From Rhodococcus rhodochrous (GTDB lineage Bacteria; Actinomycetota; Actinomycetes; Mycobacteriales; Mycobacteriaceae), in NCBI RefSeq assembly GCF_014854695.1, contig NZ_CP027557.1, positions 1,860,001 through 1,924,000 on the forward strand: a stretch of 64,000 nucleotides of DNA, given 5' to 3'. Of the stretch, positions 42,824-51,307 are shown one piece after another. The notes beneath the pieces were generated by a model that worked only from the letters and a program-made list of their open reading frames with translations, made no database searches and was not told the DNA's origin. The position numbers and the translations under genes are program-made. Numbering within the stretch: position 1 is the stretch's first letter; each line of letters begins with the position of its first letter.

Positions 42824-42911
42824 GCGGAAACCCCCTGTCAGGGTCACAGGGTTCCCGCCACGATAGCGAGGAACACCTGATTCGCCCCGTCAGGGCAGTG
42901 AATGTCCCCTT

Positions 42912-43535
42912 TCAGGGCAGTGACATGTCCTGCAGATACGCCGTGACCATGGCAGTGAGTTCGTCGGCCACGACGTCCCGTTCCATCGGGGGACGGTCGA
43001 GAACGTAGGAGACGGCCACGTTCTCGACCGTGCGCACGAGAATCCACGCGATCGCCTCCACCGGACGGTCGCCGCGTCCGCGGAGATGGAAACGCAGCCA
43101 CATGGTGAGCAGGTCGTCGATCCGCCGTTCGAAGGCGGCGAGCCGGCTGTCGGGGGAGCGCGGTAGTTCCTCGATGAGCACCCGCAGCAGGCGCGGATTC
43201 TCGGCGAGCGCATCGAGCAACTCACCCATCGTGTCGCGCACCGACACAGGGGTGGGTGGGCCTTCCAGTGCGTCCGCGAACACGCGCGAAATGCGAGCAT
43301 GCATCGCATCCGTCCAACGGTCCACCACCTCGGCGACGATGGCGTCCTTGTCCGGGAAGTACTGGTACACCGAGCCCGGACTGATCCCCGCCACGCGCGC
43401 GATGCGGTTCGTCGAAGCTCCCTCGTAGCCGTTGTCCAGCAGAACCGTGCGTCCCGCGGCGATGATCCGCTCGACCATCGCGCGGGAGCGTTCCTGTTGC
43501 GGCGCGCGACGCCGACGCCGGTCGCTCGGGCTCAT
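42912..43535 (-). CDS. TetR-family regulator of the DUF2236 oxygenase pair
   Basis: 207 aa. Arg-rich N-terminus, then helix-turn-helix MVERIIAAGRTVLLDNGYEGASTNRIARVAGISPGSVYQYFPDKDAIV (about residues 20-67). The C-terminal ligand domain has LLRVLIEELPRSPDSRLAAFERRIDDLL. Divergent from the oxygenase gene with 56 bases between; it most likely represses that gene and itself. The gap contains an imperfect palindrome ACGCGAG-N6-CTCGTGT. Confidence 0.9.
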   Translation of the reverse strand: MSPSDRRRRRAPQQERSRAMVERIIAAGRTVLLDNGYEGASTNRIARVAGISPGSVYQYFPDKDAIVAEVVDRWTDAMHARISRVFADALEGPPTPVSVRDTMGELLDALAENPRLLRVLIEELPRSPDSRLAAFERRIDDLLTMWLRFHLRGRGDRPVEAIAWILVRTVENVAVSYVLDRPPMERDVVADELTAMVTAYLQDMSLP

Positions 43536-43558
43536 CGCCGCACCGGAAATGCGAATTG

Positions 43559-43578
43559 AACGCGAGTAACAGCTCGTG
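43559..43578. promoter_or_regulatory. Imperfect palindrome, candidate TetR operator
   Basis: ACGCGAG and CTCGTGT around 6 bases (TAACAG), one mismatch, in the 56-base gap between the divergent TetR and DUF2236 genes. Confidence 0.45.
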
Positions 43579-43591
43579 TGAACATCGCCTC

Positions 43592-44833
43592 ATGGTGACA
43601 CAGGAGTTGCTACGGGACGAGAGCACGTGCCCGTACCCCACGCGGTACGAGGGCAATCGGCCCCGCAACGAGCGCATCGGGAGACCGCTGAAGAAGTTCG
43701 CCCGGATCCACGAGGTGGATCAGCGCTTGCTCGACCGCATCGGCCGCAGGATGTTCGCACGCGACGAGGTGGGGGCCGCGCTCGTCCACGGTATGCGCCG
43801 CGACCGGGACGACCCGCAACGCGTCACCATGAAGCAGTTCCACCGGGCACTGGAACACGGCATCGAGTCCGTACCCGACGCTCCCGCCGCGCTGCGCGAG
43901 TTCTTCGCCGTCGTCGACACCGTCCCCGACTGGGTGGACTGGAACCTGCTCGAGCAGGGCGCACGGGCCTTTCGCCGTATGGGCCGCACCCGTAACGACG
44001 TGCTGCTCCAGCTGTCGCTCATCGGCGGCTACCGCTTCGGCGGACCTCCGGACCTCCTCGTGGAGACCGGCGGACTCACCGGATCCACCGCCATGCGCCG
44101 CCTCGGCGAGACCCAGAAGTGGGGCACCGCCGTCGGTGAACCCGGTGGCATGCGCCGGAACGGGGACGGCTTCAAGCTCACCGTGCACGTGCGCGCCATG
44201 CACGCACTCGTCAACGATCGGTTCGAGAACAACGGCCGATGGGACATCGAGCACTGGGGACTGCCGATCAATCAGACCGACCAGGCCGCGACCCTCGGAC
44301 TGTTCAACGGCACCCTCCTCCTGGGCGTCCGCGCACTCGGTTACACCGTGAGCCGCGACGAATCCCGCGCCGTGATGCACCTGTGGAAGTACGTCGGCTG
44401 GCTCATGGGCGTGGACGAGGAGTGGCTGTTCGACTCCGAACGCGAGCAGCACCGCTTCAACTACCACGTGGTGCTCGTGCAGGACGATGTCACGCCGGCG
44501 GGCGCCGACCTGTCCCGTGCACTCGTCGACGGCCAGCGCACGCTCGACTACGGGCGTTTCTCCCGGCTCCGGGGTGCCTACGAGCGACTGCGGTTGCTCA
44601 GCATGCTGCGCTTCTTCCTCGGGGAGCAGGGACTCCACGATCTGGGGCTTCCGGTCACTCCGCCCTGGGCGGTCGTCCCGGTCCTTGCGACGAACATCGT
44701 CAAGTCCCAGGTGCTGAAGAGATGCGTTCCCGGACGTCGGCTGCTCGAGCACCTCGGCGACCGTGCGGCACGCCGCGAACTGGAACTGAAGTTCGGTTCT
44801 GCGAAGCCGGACGTGGGCGCCCTGCAGGTATGA
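43592..44833 (+). CDS. DUF2236 (MpaB-like) haem oxygenase-family protein
   Basis: 413 aa from the ATG giving MVTQELLRDESTCPYP; upstream in-frame TTG/ATG positions were rejected because they lie within the divergent promoter. DUF2236 includes ER-bound oxygenase MpaB and the rubber oxygenase Lcp. The likely haem-ligand histidine is H204 in HVRAMHALVNDRF, with an Arg/Thr-rich segment before it (RLGETQKWGTA). No Tat or Sec signal peptide is seen, unlike Lcp, so it should be intracellular. The substrate is unknown; in actinobacteria such genes are often beside a TetR regulator, as here. Confidence 0.85.
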   Translation: MVTQELLRDESTCPYPTRYEGNRPRNERIGRPLKKFARIHEVDQRLLDRIGRRMFARDEVGAALVHGMRRDRDDPQRVTMKQFHRALEHGIESVPDAPAALREFFAVVDTVPDWVDWNLLEQGARAFRRMGRTRNDVLLQLSLIGGYRFGGPPDLLVETGGLTGSTAMRRLGETQKWGTAVGEPGGMRRNGDGFKLTVHVRAMHALVNDRFENNGRWDIEHWGLPINQTDQAATLGLFNGTLLLGVRALGYTVSRDESRAVMHLWKYVGWLMGVDEEWLFDSEREQHRFNYHVVLVQDDVTPAGADLSRALVDGQRTLDYGRFSRLRGAYERLRLLSMLRFFLGEQGLHDLGLPVTPPWAVVPVLATNIVKSQVLKRCVPGRRLLEHLGDRAARRELELKFGSAKPDVGALQV

Positions 44834-44836
44834 CCA

Positions 44837-44879
44837 AAGCGGCCGTGGGAGGAGCATCGTGCTCCTCCCACGGCCGCTT
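44837..44879. terminator. Very strong bidirectional terminator
   Basis: Perfect 20-bp stem with a 3-base loop (TCG). Left arm runs 44837-44856, right arm 44860-44879. It lies between the oxygenase gene and the convergent anti-sigma kinase gene. Confidence 0.92.
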
Positions 44880-44917
44880 CGAATCGGGGAACTCGCGACG
44901 CGCGCCTACCGCGCAGA

Positions 44918-45412
44918 TCAGCTCGCGTCGTGGGACGAGAGTTCGTCCCCGGCCCTGTCGTCCTCAGCCCTGTCCGTTTCGTCGAGGACCCATCGCATCT
45001 CGACGATCGTGCCCTTCGGGCCGGCCGAGACCCGGACGTCGCTGGCCAGATTGCGGATCAGCGTCAGCCCGTGACCGCGTGAACGTCGGGCGTCGCTGTC
45101 GACGGCGTCGTGCCAGGAGCCGTGGTCGACGACCCGCACGACCACCTCACCCTCGTCGGGTAGATACGTCGCCTCGTAGTCGAGCGTGCCGTGCGCATCG
45201 TCCGGCGCATAGGCGTGCTCGACGGCATTCGCGAGCGCTTCGTAGCTCGCGAGCAGTATGTCCTGTCTCTGGTCCTCGCTGAGGGGGAGCTTCGCCAGCC
45301 ACCGCCTCGTGACGACCCGCAGGCCTGCAATCTCGGTCGGGTCGGCTCGCACACCCGACGAACGGATCTCGTCGGGAAAGAGCAAAGCTGACTCCTCGGG
45401 CGCAGACGACAT
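44918..45412 (-). CDS. Anti-sigma factor kinase (RsbW-like, HATPase)
   Basis: 164 aa. GHKL ATPase with N-box ALANAVEHAY, G1 box VVDHGSW and G2 box SRGHGLTLIRNLASDV. This is the RsbW/SpoIIAB family: it phosphorylates a STAS protein and, when unoccupied, binds an alternative sigma factor. Start ATG chosen with GAGGAG just before it; the frame is open further upstream only as antisense. It is downstream of the STAS gene (28-base gap) and probably co-transcribed. No sigma factor gene lies nearby, so the target is encoded elsewhere. Confidence 0.9.
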   Translation of the reverse strand: MSSAPEESALLFPDEIRSSGVRADPTEIAGLRVVTRRWLAKLPLSEDQRQDILLASYEALANAVEHAYAPDDAHGTLDYEATYLPDEGEVVVRVVDHGSWHDAVDSDARRSRGHGLTLIRNLASDVRVSAGPKGTIVEMRWVLDETDRAEDDRAGDELSSHDAS

Positions 45413-45440
45413 GGCTCCTCGGTTCGACGGGTACGGCGGT

Positions 45441-45815
45441 CTACTCGGAGACGCCTTCCGGCGAGGCACCGAGGCCGACGAGCGCGTCGTCGAGCTTCGG
45501 ATGGATCGCCAGGACCTCTCCGAGGCCGAGGAGTTCGAGCGGGCGTGCCGTGGCACTGCCGTGTGCCACGACGGCGAAACCGGTGCTGTCGGCGGCTCGC
45601 TTGGACAACTCGACCAACAGAGCGATACCCATCGAAGCGAGGAAATCAACCCCGCTGAGATCGACGATCAGTCCGGAGATGTCGGAGTCGAGGAGCGCGA
45701 GGGCTTCCTGCTCGAGGAGCGGGGCACTCGTCATGTCGACTTCGCCGTTGACGGACAGCACGGCCACGGAGCCGTTACGGGTCGTGGAAAGAGTCATATG
45801 CGGATGCGCGGTCAT
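45441..45815 (-). CDS. STAS-domain anti-anti-sigma factor (RsbV-like)
   Basis: 124 aa. STAS fold with VAVLSVNGEVDMTSAPLLEQEAL and the phosphorylation site Ser61 in VDLSGVDFLASMGIALLVEL. It would be phosphorylated by the neighbouring kinase and dephosphorylated by the PP2C phosphatase encoded divergently. Start: ATG giving MTAHPHMTL, with AAGGTGA 8 bases before; MTLSTTR is a possible shorter form. Divergent from the response regulator-phosphatase gene, about 150 bases apart. Confidence 0.9.
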   Translation of the reverse strand: MTAHPHMTLSTTRNGSVAVLSVNGEVDMTSAPLLEQEALALLDSDISGLIVDLSGVDFLASMGIALLVELSKRAADSTGFAVVAHGSATARPLELLGLGEVLAIHPKLDDALVGLGASPEGVSE

Positions 45816-45967
45816 GGGATCGTTCACCTTGCCATCATGCAAGATCGTGCCGATAGATGCACACAACGGTCCATCGGCCGCGGCCGCGACCCGCCGTGAC
45901 CACCCTGTGACCATGCTGTCGTCGAGTCTGTAATGTTCCCTTTCGAGCAGGGAGGGAGGGGCGCCGA

Positions 45968-47158
45968 GTGGACATGCACCGAGCGCAGAGCGAGTCGGTC
46001 GAACCACCGTCGTTGCTCCTCATCGAGGACGATCCGGGCGACGCGCTCATCGTGGAGGAACTCGTCGTCGACAGTGCCCCCGAGATGACCGTCGTGTGGG
46101 TGCAGACACTCGCGCAGGCCCGCGACGAACTCGCCACATCGGCTCCCGACTGCGTACTTCTCGACCTCCACCTGCCCGATGCGAGCGGCCTCGAAGCCGT
46201 CGCCCGCATCCAGGAGATCACCGATTCCGTCCCCATCGTCGTCCTCACCGGCCTCGCGGAGGAACAGACCGGCCTCGCCGCGCTGTCCGTGGGCGCCCAG
46301 GACTATCTCGTCAAGGGACGCGTCGAACCCGATCTGTTCGGCCGCGCCGTCCGCTACGCCATCCAGCGAAAGCAGACCGAGATCGCGGCGGCGGAACTCC
46401 AGGCGAGTCAGCTTCACGCGCAGGAGAACGCCCGACTCGAACGCGGCCTGCTCCCGTCCCCGCTCCTGCGCGACGGGCAGGACTTCGACGTCGTCGCCCG
46501 TTACCGACCCGGCCGGTCGTCGGCTCTTCTCGGCGGCGACTTCTACGACGTCGTGCAGACCGGCGACGGAACCGTCCACGTCCTCATCGGCGACGTCTCT
46601 GGTCACGGTCCCGACGAGGCAGCCCTCGGCGTGGGCCTACGCATCGCGTGGCGCACGCTCGTGCTCAGCGGGGTCGACGGTCCCCGCCGCTTGCACCAAC
46701 TCGAGGAACTGCTCGTCGCCGAGCGCACGGAGAGCCGCTTCTTCGCGTCGATGACGAACCTCACGATGTGTGCCGACCGCAGCACCGTCGAGGTCATGCG
46801 CGCCGGTCATCCCGGGCTGCTGCTCCGCCACGGCGGAACCATCGACTGGGTCGAAGCGCCCGGTGGTCCCGCCCTCGGCCTGCTGCCGGGAGGGGCCACC
46901 TGGCCCGTTCACGAGTTGGATCTGCCCGAGGACGGCGCGATCGTGCTGTTCACCGACGGATTGTTCGAGGGCCATCGGGGCGACGGCCCGGAACGACTCG
47001 GTGAGGAAGGACTCCTCGAGCTCGCGCGCGAACGCGCCCATCTGCCGGCCGCCGACTTCACCGACTCGCTCATCGACGGTGCCGAGAAACTCGCGGACAG
47101 TCGGGGAGGACTGTCCGACGACGTGGCAGTCGTCCACGTGCAATGGAACAGGAAGTGA
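45968..47158 (+). CDS. Response regulator fused to PP2C-type serine phosphatase (RsbU-like)
   Basis: 396 aa. N-terminal receiver: LLLIEDDPGDALIVEEL, phosphoacceptor D66 in DCVLLDLHLPDASG, Lys in YLVKGR. A linker helix follows, then a SpoIIE/PP2C phosphatase with LLGGDFYDVV, LIGDVSGHGPDEA, GHPGLLLR and FTDGLFEGHR (metal-binding Asp present). Phosphorylation of the receiver should switch on dephosphorylation of the STAS protein. GTG or the ATG two codons later are possible starts; GGAGGGAGGGG lies upstream. First gene of the phosphatase-kinase-regulator operon. Confidence 0.93.
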   Translation: MDMHRAQSESVEPPSLLLIEDDPGDALIVEELVVDSAPEMTVVWVQTLAQARDELATSAPDCVLLDLHLPDASGLEAVARIQEITDSVPIVVLTGLAEEQTGLAALSVGAQDYLVKGRVEPDLFGRAVRYAIQRKQTEIAAAELQASQLHAQENARLERGLLPSPLLRDGQDFDVVARYRPGRSSALLGGDFYDVVQTGDGTVHVLIGDVSGHGPDEAALGVGLRIAWRTLVLSGVDGPRRLHQLEELLVAERTESRFFASMTNLTMCADRSTVEVMRAGHPGLLLRHGGTIDWVEAPGGPALGLLPGGATWPVHELDLPEDGAIVLFTDGLFEGHRGDGPERLGEEGLLELARERAHLPAADFTDSLIDGAEKLADSRGGLSDDVAVVHVQWNRK

Positions 47159-47168
47159 TCACCACCGC

Positions 47169-48794
47169 ATGACGAACAGCGACGCAACGGCGGAGACGGG
47201 GGACGTGCGTCGCCCTCCGTCTCGCAGGATGACGGTCCAGGCATGGTTCCTGCTCGTACTCGGCGTGATGGGTGTGCTGGTCGTCGTCGGCACCGTGGTC
47301 GGCAGCCACTTCCTCCGTGAGACGACCGAGTACTCCAACTACGTGCGCGACCGGATCCAGCCCGCTCGCGTCGAGGCATACCGGTTGCAATCGGCACTGA
47401 TCAACCAGGAGACGGGCGCGCGGGGCTACATCCTCGCCGCCGATCCCGATTTCCTCATGCCCTACGAGGAGGGGCGACGTGAGGAGGAAGCCGCGGCCGC
47501 CGAGCTGCGAGCCCTCGTCGGCGACGAGGAGAAGCTGATGGCGGACCTCGAAGCGATCGAAGCGCATGCGGCGGAGTGGCGACGCGTGTACGCCGAGCCG
47601 CTCATCTCCACCGTCGTGCCGGGGGAACCGCAGTTCGTCGACCCCGCGGTCGTCGCAGCCGGCCGGGACGCATTCGACCGGATCCGGACGGCGTTGGACG
47701 TCCAGAACGCCGACCTCACACAGGCCCGAGAGGACGGCATCGCAACTCTCGAGGACACCCGCACCACGCGCGATCGCATCCTCGCCGGCATGGTGGTGGT
47801 GTTCCTCCTCACCGGTGTCGGTCTGGCCGTCCTGCTCCAGACGATCGTGGTACGCCCGATCCAACGTCTGCGGCAGGCGTCGCGCAGCGTCGTCGCGGGG
47901 CAGAACTTCGAGCGCGAAATCGTGCCGCAGGGCCCCGCCGACATCTATGCGTTGGGCCGCGACGTCGAGGACATGCGCGAGCGGATCGTGCGCGAACTGC
48001 AGGTCGCGCACGAGCGTGAGGAGCAACTCGAGAACCAGACGACGGAACTGCGGCGCTCGAACTCCGAACTCGAACAGTTCGCCTACGTCGCCTCCCACGA
48101 CCTGCAGGAGCCGCTGCGTAAGGTCGCGTCCTTCTGCCAACTCCTCGAGAAGCGCTACGGCGACAAGCTCGACGAACGCGGCACCCAGTACATCGCCTTC
48201 GCGGTCGACGGCGCGAAGCGTATGCAGGTGCTCATCAACGATCTGCTGACCTTCTCCCGCGTCGGACGCGTCAGCGACGCGCACGTCCGCACCGAACTGG
48301 ACGTGACCCTCGACGCGGCCTTGACGAACATCTCGCAGGCGGTCGACGAATCCGGGGCGACGATCACGCGGCCCGAGTCCCTGCCGACGATCGTGGGCGA
48401 TCCCACACTGATGATCATGTTGTGGCAGAACCTGATCGGCAACGCGATCAAGTTCCGCCATGAGGACCGTCCCGTGGAGATCCGGGTCGACTGCGAGGAG
48501 ATCGTCGACGGGGACGACGAGTTCTGGCGATTCTCCGTGCAGGACAACGGCATCGGTATCGCGGAGGAGTTCGCCGACAAGGTCTTCGTGATCTTTCAGA
48601 GGCTGCACGGCCGGGACGTCTACACCGGCACCGGCATCGGCCTGGCGATCTGCCGGAAGATCGTCGAATACCACGGTGGAGAGATCTGGCTCGACCCGCA
48701 GTATCGGGAAGGCAGTCGATTCTGCTTTACGATTCCCAAGGCAGGCGACGACATGTCTGCAACCGAAGTCGCTCTGAAAGGGGCATCTGCATGA
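47169..48794 (+). CDS. Membrane sensor histidine kinase with CHASE3 domain
   Basis: 541 aa. Transmembrane helix ([21 protein letters not shown]), an extracytoplasmic CHASE3-type helical domain ([29 protein letters not shown]), second helix ([20 protein letters not shown]), HAMP ([18 protein letters not shown]). The HisKA box [16 protein letters not shown] has H310, and the ATPase has [17 protein letters not shown] and [18 protein letters not shown]. The kinase half resembles phytochrome-type kinases that pair with Rcp1-like regulators, but no chromophore domain is present. Its stop overlaps the next start by ATGA. Confidence 0.94.
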   Translation: MTNSDATAETGDVRRPPSRRMTVQAWFLLVLGVMGVLVVVGTVVGSHFLRETTEYSNYVRDRIQPARVEAYRLQSALINQETGARGYILAADPDFLMPYEEGRREEEAAAAELRALVGDEEKLMADLEAIEAHAAEWRRVYAEPLISTVVPGEPQFVDPAVVAAGRDAFDRIRTALDVQNADLTQAREDGIATLEDTRTTRDRILAGMVVVFLLTGVGLAVLLQTIVVRPIQRLRQASRSVVAGQNFEREIVPQGPADIYALGRDVEDMRERIVRELQVAHEREEQLENQTTELRRSNSELEQFAYVASHDLQEPLRKVASFCQLLEKRYGDKLDERGTQYIAFAVDGAKRMQVLINDLLTFSRVGRVSDAHVRTELDVTLDAALTNISQAVDESGATITRPESLPTIVGDPTLMIMLWQNLIGNAIKFRHEDRPVEIRVDCEEIVDGDDEFWRFSVQDNGIGIAEEFADKVFVIFQRLHGRDVYTGTGIGLAICRKIVEYHGGEIWLDPQYREGSRFCFTIPKAGDDMSATEVALKGASA

Positions 48795-49231
48795 GCGTTT
48801 CCGGGCGGCCGATCGACGTCCTCCTAGTCGAGGACGACCCCGGCGACGAATTGATGACGCGCGAAGCGTTCGAGGACAACAAGATCGGAAACACCCTTCA
48901 CGTGGTCCGCGACGGCGAGGAGGCACTCGACTTCCTCTACCGGCGCGGGGAGTACGAGAACGCCCCTCGGCCCGACCTGATCCTCCTCGATCTGAACCTG
49001 CCCAAGTACGACGGGCGGCAGGTCCTCGAGCAGGTCAAGTCCGACACCGACCTCACCGACATCCCCGTCGTCGTCCTTACCACCTCGGCAGCGGAGGAGG
49101 ACATCCTCCGCAGCTACAAGCTGCACGCCAACGCGTACGTGACGAAGCCGGTCGACCTCGACCAGTTCATCCGCGCGGTGCGCCAGATCGACGAGTTCTT
49201 CGTCCAGGTGGTGCGCCTGCCGCGACGCTGA
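48791..49231 (+). CDS. Single-domain response regulator (Rcp1-like)
   Basis: 146 aa receiver without an output domain: [18 protein letters not shown], phosphoacceptor D67 in [24 protein letters not shown] and TKPVDLDQF. The insertion [18 protein letters not shown] is typical of the Rcp1 class. Co-translated with the histidine kinase gene. It may carry phosphate to the receiver-phosphatase protein or act by protein contact. Confidence 0.94.
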   Translation: MSVSGRPIDVLLVEDDPGDELMTREAFEDNKIGNTLHVVRDGEEALDFLYRRGEYENAPRPDLILLDLNLPKYDGRQVLEQVKSDTDLTDIPVVVLTTSAAEEDILRSYKLHANAYVTKPVDLDQFIRAVRQIDEFFVQVVRLPRR

Positions 49232-49252
49232 GCGCGCACACGGGCACAACGA

Positions 49253-49287
49253 AATCGGGCGGATCCTTCGAAAGGATCCGCCCGATT
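49253..49287. terminator. Strong bidirectional terminator
   Basis: Perfect 16-bp stem AATCGGGCGGATCCTT / AAGGATCCGCCCGATT, loop CGA. It lies between the response regulator and convergent DUF3817 genes. Confidence 0.9.
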
Positions 49288-49309
49288 CGTGTTCGTGGAG
49301 GTTGCCGGC

Positions 49310-49687
49310 TCAGACGCCGAAGTCGGCCTTCACCTGCTGAGTGCGCTTGTGCTCGACGAAGAAGGACAGGAACGGGATGGTACCCGCCAGGAGCGTCCAC
49401 ACCGTCCGGGCGATCGGCCAGCGCACCTTGATCGACAGGTCGAAGGTGAGGACCAGGTACACCGCGTACACCCAGCCGTGCACGATCGCGATCCAGGCCG
49501 GCACGTTCTCGACACCGATGATGTACTTGGCGACCATCTCACCGGTGAGGATCAGCAGCCAGATACCGGTCGCGTAGGCGAGCACGCGGTAACGCAGCAG
49601 GGCGGACCGGATCTTCTTCCGGTCGGCCTCACTGACGACGCGCGGCGTGGTGGCTTGGCCGGACGCCTGCTCGGGGGTCGTGCTCAC
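49310..49687 (-). CDS. DUF3817 integral membrane protein (Rv1342c-like)
   Basis: 125 aa with three membrane helices (YRVLAYATGIWLLILTGEMVA, AWIAIVHGWVYAVYLVLTFDLS, ARTVWTLLAGTIPFLSFFVEH). The IVHGWVY motif and length fit DUF3817. It overlaps the end of the LprD-like gene by GTGA and is co-translated with it. Second DUF3817 gene of the window. Function unknown. Confidence 0.9.
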   Translation of the reverse strand: MSTTPEQASGQATTPRVVSEADRKKIRSALLRYRVLAYATGIWLLILTGEMVAKYIIGVENVPAWIAIVHGWVYAVYLVLTFDLSIKVRWPIARTVWTLLAGTIPFLSFFVEHKRTQQVKADFGV

Positions 49688-50100
49688 TGAGCGCTCCTAT
49701 CGGACCTGCGCGCGAGTTGCGCGAGGTACTCGTTGTACTCGTTGATCTGTCGTGCGTCGGGATCCGCGGTTTCCTGCTCGCGTGCCTCGGCGAGCGTGCG
49801 CGGACGGGTGGGGAGAAGATCCTCGGGGATCTCGGTGGGCCCGTCCGGCTCGGACGGACGTCGTCCGCCGGTGCTCTCGGCTTCCTGCTCCTCCGCTTCG
49901 AGGCGCACGAAGCGTCGATAGGCGTAGACGCAGAAGAATGCGAAGGCAGGCCACTGGAGCGCGTAGCCGAGATTCTGGTAGGTGCCGCCCACCGCTTCGA
50001 AGGCGGTCCACTGCCAGTAACCGAGGCCGAGGCATCCGGCCGCGGCCACCAGGACCAGGATGATCAGGGCCAACCGGCGGGGAGGGCGATGCTCGGACAC
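49684..50100 (-). CDS. LprD-like membrane protein (Rv1343c homologue)
   Basis: 138 aa from a GTG (MSEHRPPRRLALIILVLVAAAGCLGLGYWQWTAF). The Ala/Gly-Cys after the first helix resembles a lipobox, and M. tuberculosis Rv1343c is annotated as lipoprotein LprD. However a second helix (YALQWPAFAFFCVYAYRRFV) follows, so it could equally be a two-helix membrane protein. The rest is a charged cytoplasmic tail (EAEEQEAESTGGRRPSEPDG). First of a two-gene unit with DUF3817. Confidence 0.85.
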   Translation of the reverse strand: MSEHRPPRRLALIILVLVAAAGCLGLGYWQWTAFEAVGGTYQNLGYALQWPAFAFFCVYAYRRFVRLEAEEQEAESTGGRRPSEPDGPTEIPEDLLPTRPRTLAEAREQETADPDARQINEYNEYLAQLARRSDRSAQ

Positions 50101-50169
50101 GCCCTCGACGGTACCCGAACGGTGCACCGACCTGCCAAGACCGGTCGGTGCACCGTGGGTGAGGTCACG

Positions 50170-50254
50170 TGGTGCGCGAGGGGGGACTCGAACCCCCACG
50201 TCCTATGGACACTGCGTCCTAAGCGCAGCGCGTCTGCCGTTCCGCCACTCGCGC
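50170..50254 (-). tRNA. tRNA-Leu (anticodon UAG)
   Basis: 85 bases. On the minus strand it begins GCGCGAG and ends CTCGCGC, with discriminator A and encoded CCA. Anticodon stem CTGCG / CGCAG closes the loop CTTAGGA, giving anticodon UAG (codon CUA). A variable arm of leucine type (TGTCCATAGGACG) and the T arm GGGGGTTCGAGTCCCCC follow. Confidence 0.95.
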
Positions 50255-50271
50255 GTCACGGACACAATACG

Positions 50272-50769
50272 TCACGAGGACGGCTCTTCCCTACGGAAGG
50301 TGAAGCGGCGTCGCCCGGCCCAGGTCGATGTCTGGGTGTGGAAGTTGGGGCACAGAAACCGGACGTTGTCGGGTCTCGAATCGTTGGGATTTCCGTCGAT
50401 GTGGTCGACGTGGAAGACCAACGGCTGGCCGTACCAATGTGGCTCCGTGCCGCAACCCTCGCGTTCGTGTGGGCGACCGGACTCGATGAGAGCCCGACGC
50501 AGCAGATGAGGTTTGGTTCGTGGCGAGCCTGCCGGTGTCTCGACCAGGATCGTGGTCCAGTGCCGCTTCACCACAGGCCCACCCTGTACGGGAGGGCGGC
50601 CGGTGAAGTGGGACGTATCGATACCGAGTGCCCTGATCCTGCGGGTCAGATGCGTGTGATGTCCTCCGTTGGGTTTGAGACCGAAGTACCGCATGACGTC
50701 GGCGAAGTTGACGCAGCTGCGAACTGCCTCTTCAAGCATCTCCTTCGTGTACTTGACCGGTCGTGTCAC
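50272..50769 (-). CDS. HNH endonuclease-like protein, degenerate zinc site
   Basis: 165 aa from the GTG that overlaps the stop of the preceding frameshifted paralogue. N-terminal helix-turn-helix-like part (KYTKEMLEEAVRSCVNFADVMRYFGLKPNGGHHTHLTRRI) and a C-terminal HNH core (FHVDHIDGNPNDSRPDNVRFLCPNFHTQT). The tandem paralogue has four Cys framing the core (CENC and CPNC); here they read EREGC and CPNF, so two of the four zinc Cys are lost while the catalytic HVDHIDG is kept. Probably still folded but destabilised, or decaying. Neighbour of tRNA-Leu. Confidence 0.8.
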   Translation of the reverse strand: MTRPVKYTKEMLEEAVRSCVNFADVMRYFGLKPNGGHHTHLTRRIRALGIDTSHFTGRPPVQGGPVVKRHWTTILVETPAGSPRTKPHLLRRALIESGRPHEREGCGTEPHWYGQPLVFHVDHIDGNPNDSRPDNVRFLCPNFHTQTSTWAGRRRFTFRREEPSS

Positions 50770-51307
50770 CGTGTCCCCGCTTCCGCCTCGATGCTCGACT
50801 CGGCTGGAGCCGCGTCGAGGGCTCGGATGGGTCGGTTGTGCCGGATCCTCCTGCCCCAGGTGGGTGTCTGGCTGTGGCAGTTGGGGCACAGGAAGCGGAG
50901 GTTCTCCGGACGGGAATCGTTCGGATTGCCGTCGATGTGGTCGACGTGCAGTGCGAGCGGCGATTTCCGCCATTCCGGACCGGTGCCGCAGTTCTCGCAC
51001 CTGTGCGACCGCCCGGATTCGATGAGCGCTCGTCTGAGGCGGGCAGCTTCTCTACGGTTGGAGCCGGCCGGTGAGACCGTGAGCACCTCGACCAGTGCAG
51101 GCGGTTCCGGGGCGGTATCCCCTTCTGGTGGGCCATACCCCGGAAGTGGGACGTGTCGATTCCATAGAGCTTGATTCGTCGGCTGATGTTGGCATGGTTG
51201 CCGCCGTCTTCCCGTAATCCGAATTGCCTCAACACGCCCGCGACGCTGGTCGCCTTCGCGACCGCCTCTTCGAGGACCTCCCGCGTGTACTTCACCCTTC
51301 TCCCCAC
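50766..51307 (-). pseudogene. HNH endonuclease, frameshifted paralogue
   Basis: The N-terminal part (RRVKYTREVLEEAVAKATSVAGVLRQFGLREDGGNHANISRRI...IDTSHFRG) is in one frame and the C-terminal part (PPALVEVLTVSPAG...RRALIESGRSHRCENCG, LHVDHIDGNPNDSRPENLRFLCPNCHSQT) in the next. The change falls at the CCCC run 51138-51141 (GGGG on the coding strand); one extra G would restore a protein of about 180 aa that aligns end to end with the downstream HNH gene. All four zinc Cys and the HNH residues are intact. Either a real inactivation, a phase-variable tract, or a base-calling error. Confidence 0.75.

Noticed and set aside
50766-51307. HNH genes as homing endonucleases in an intron or intein
   Set aside because: They are stand-alone, in a GTGA-coupled tandem, and no interrupted host gene surrounds them.
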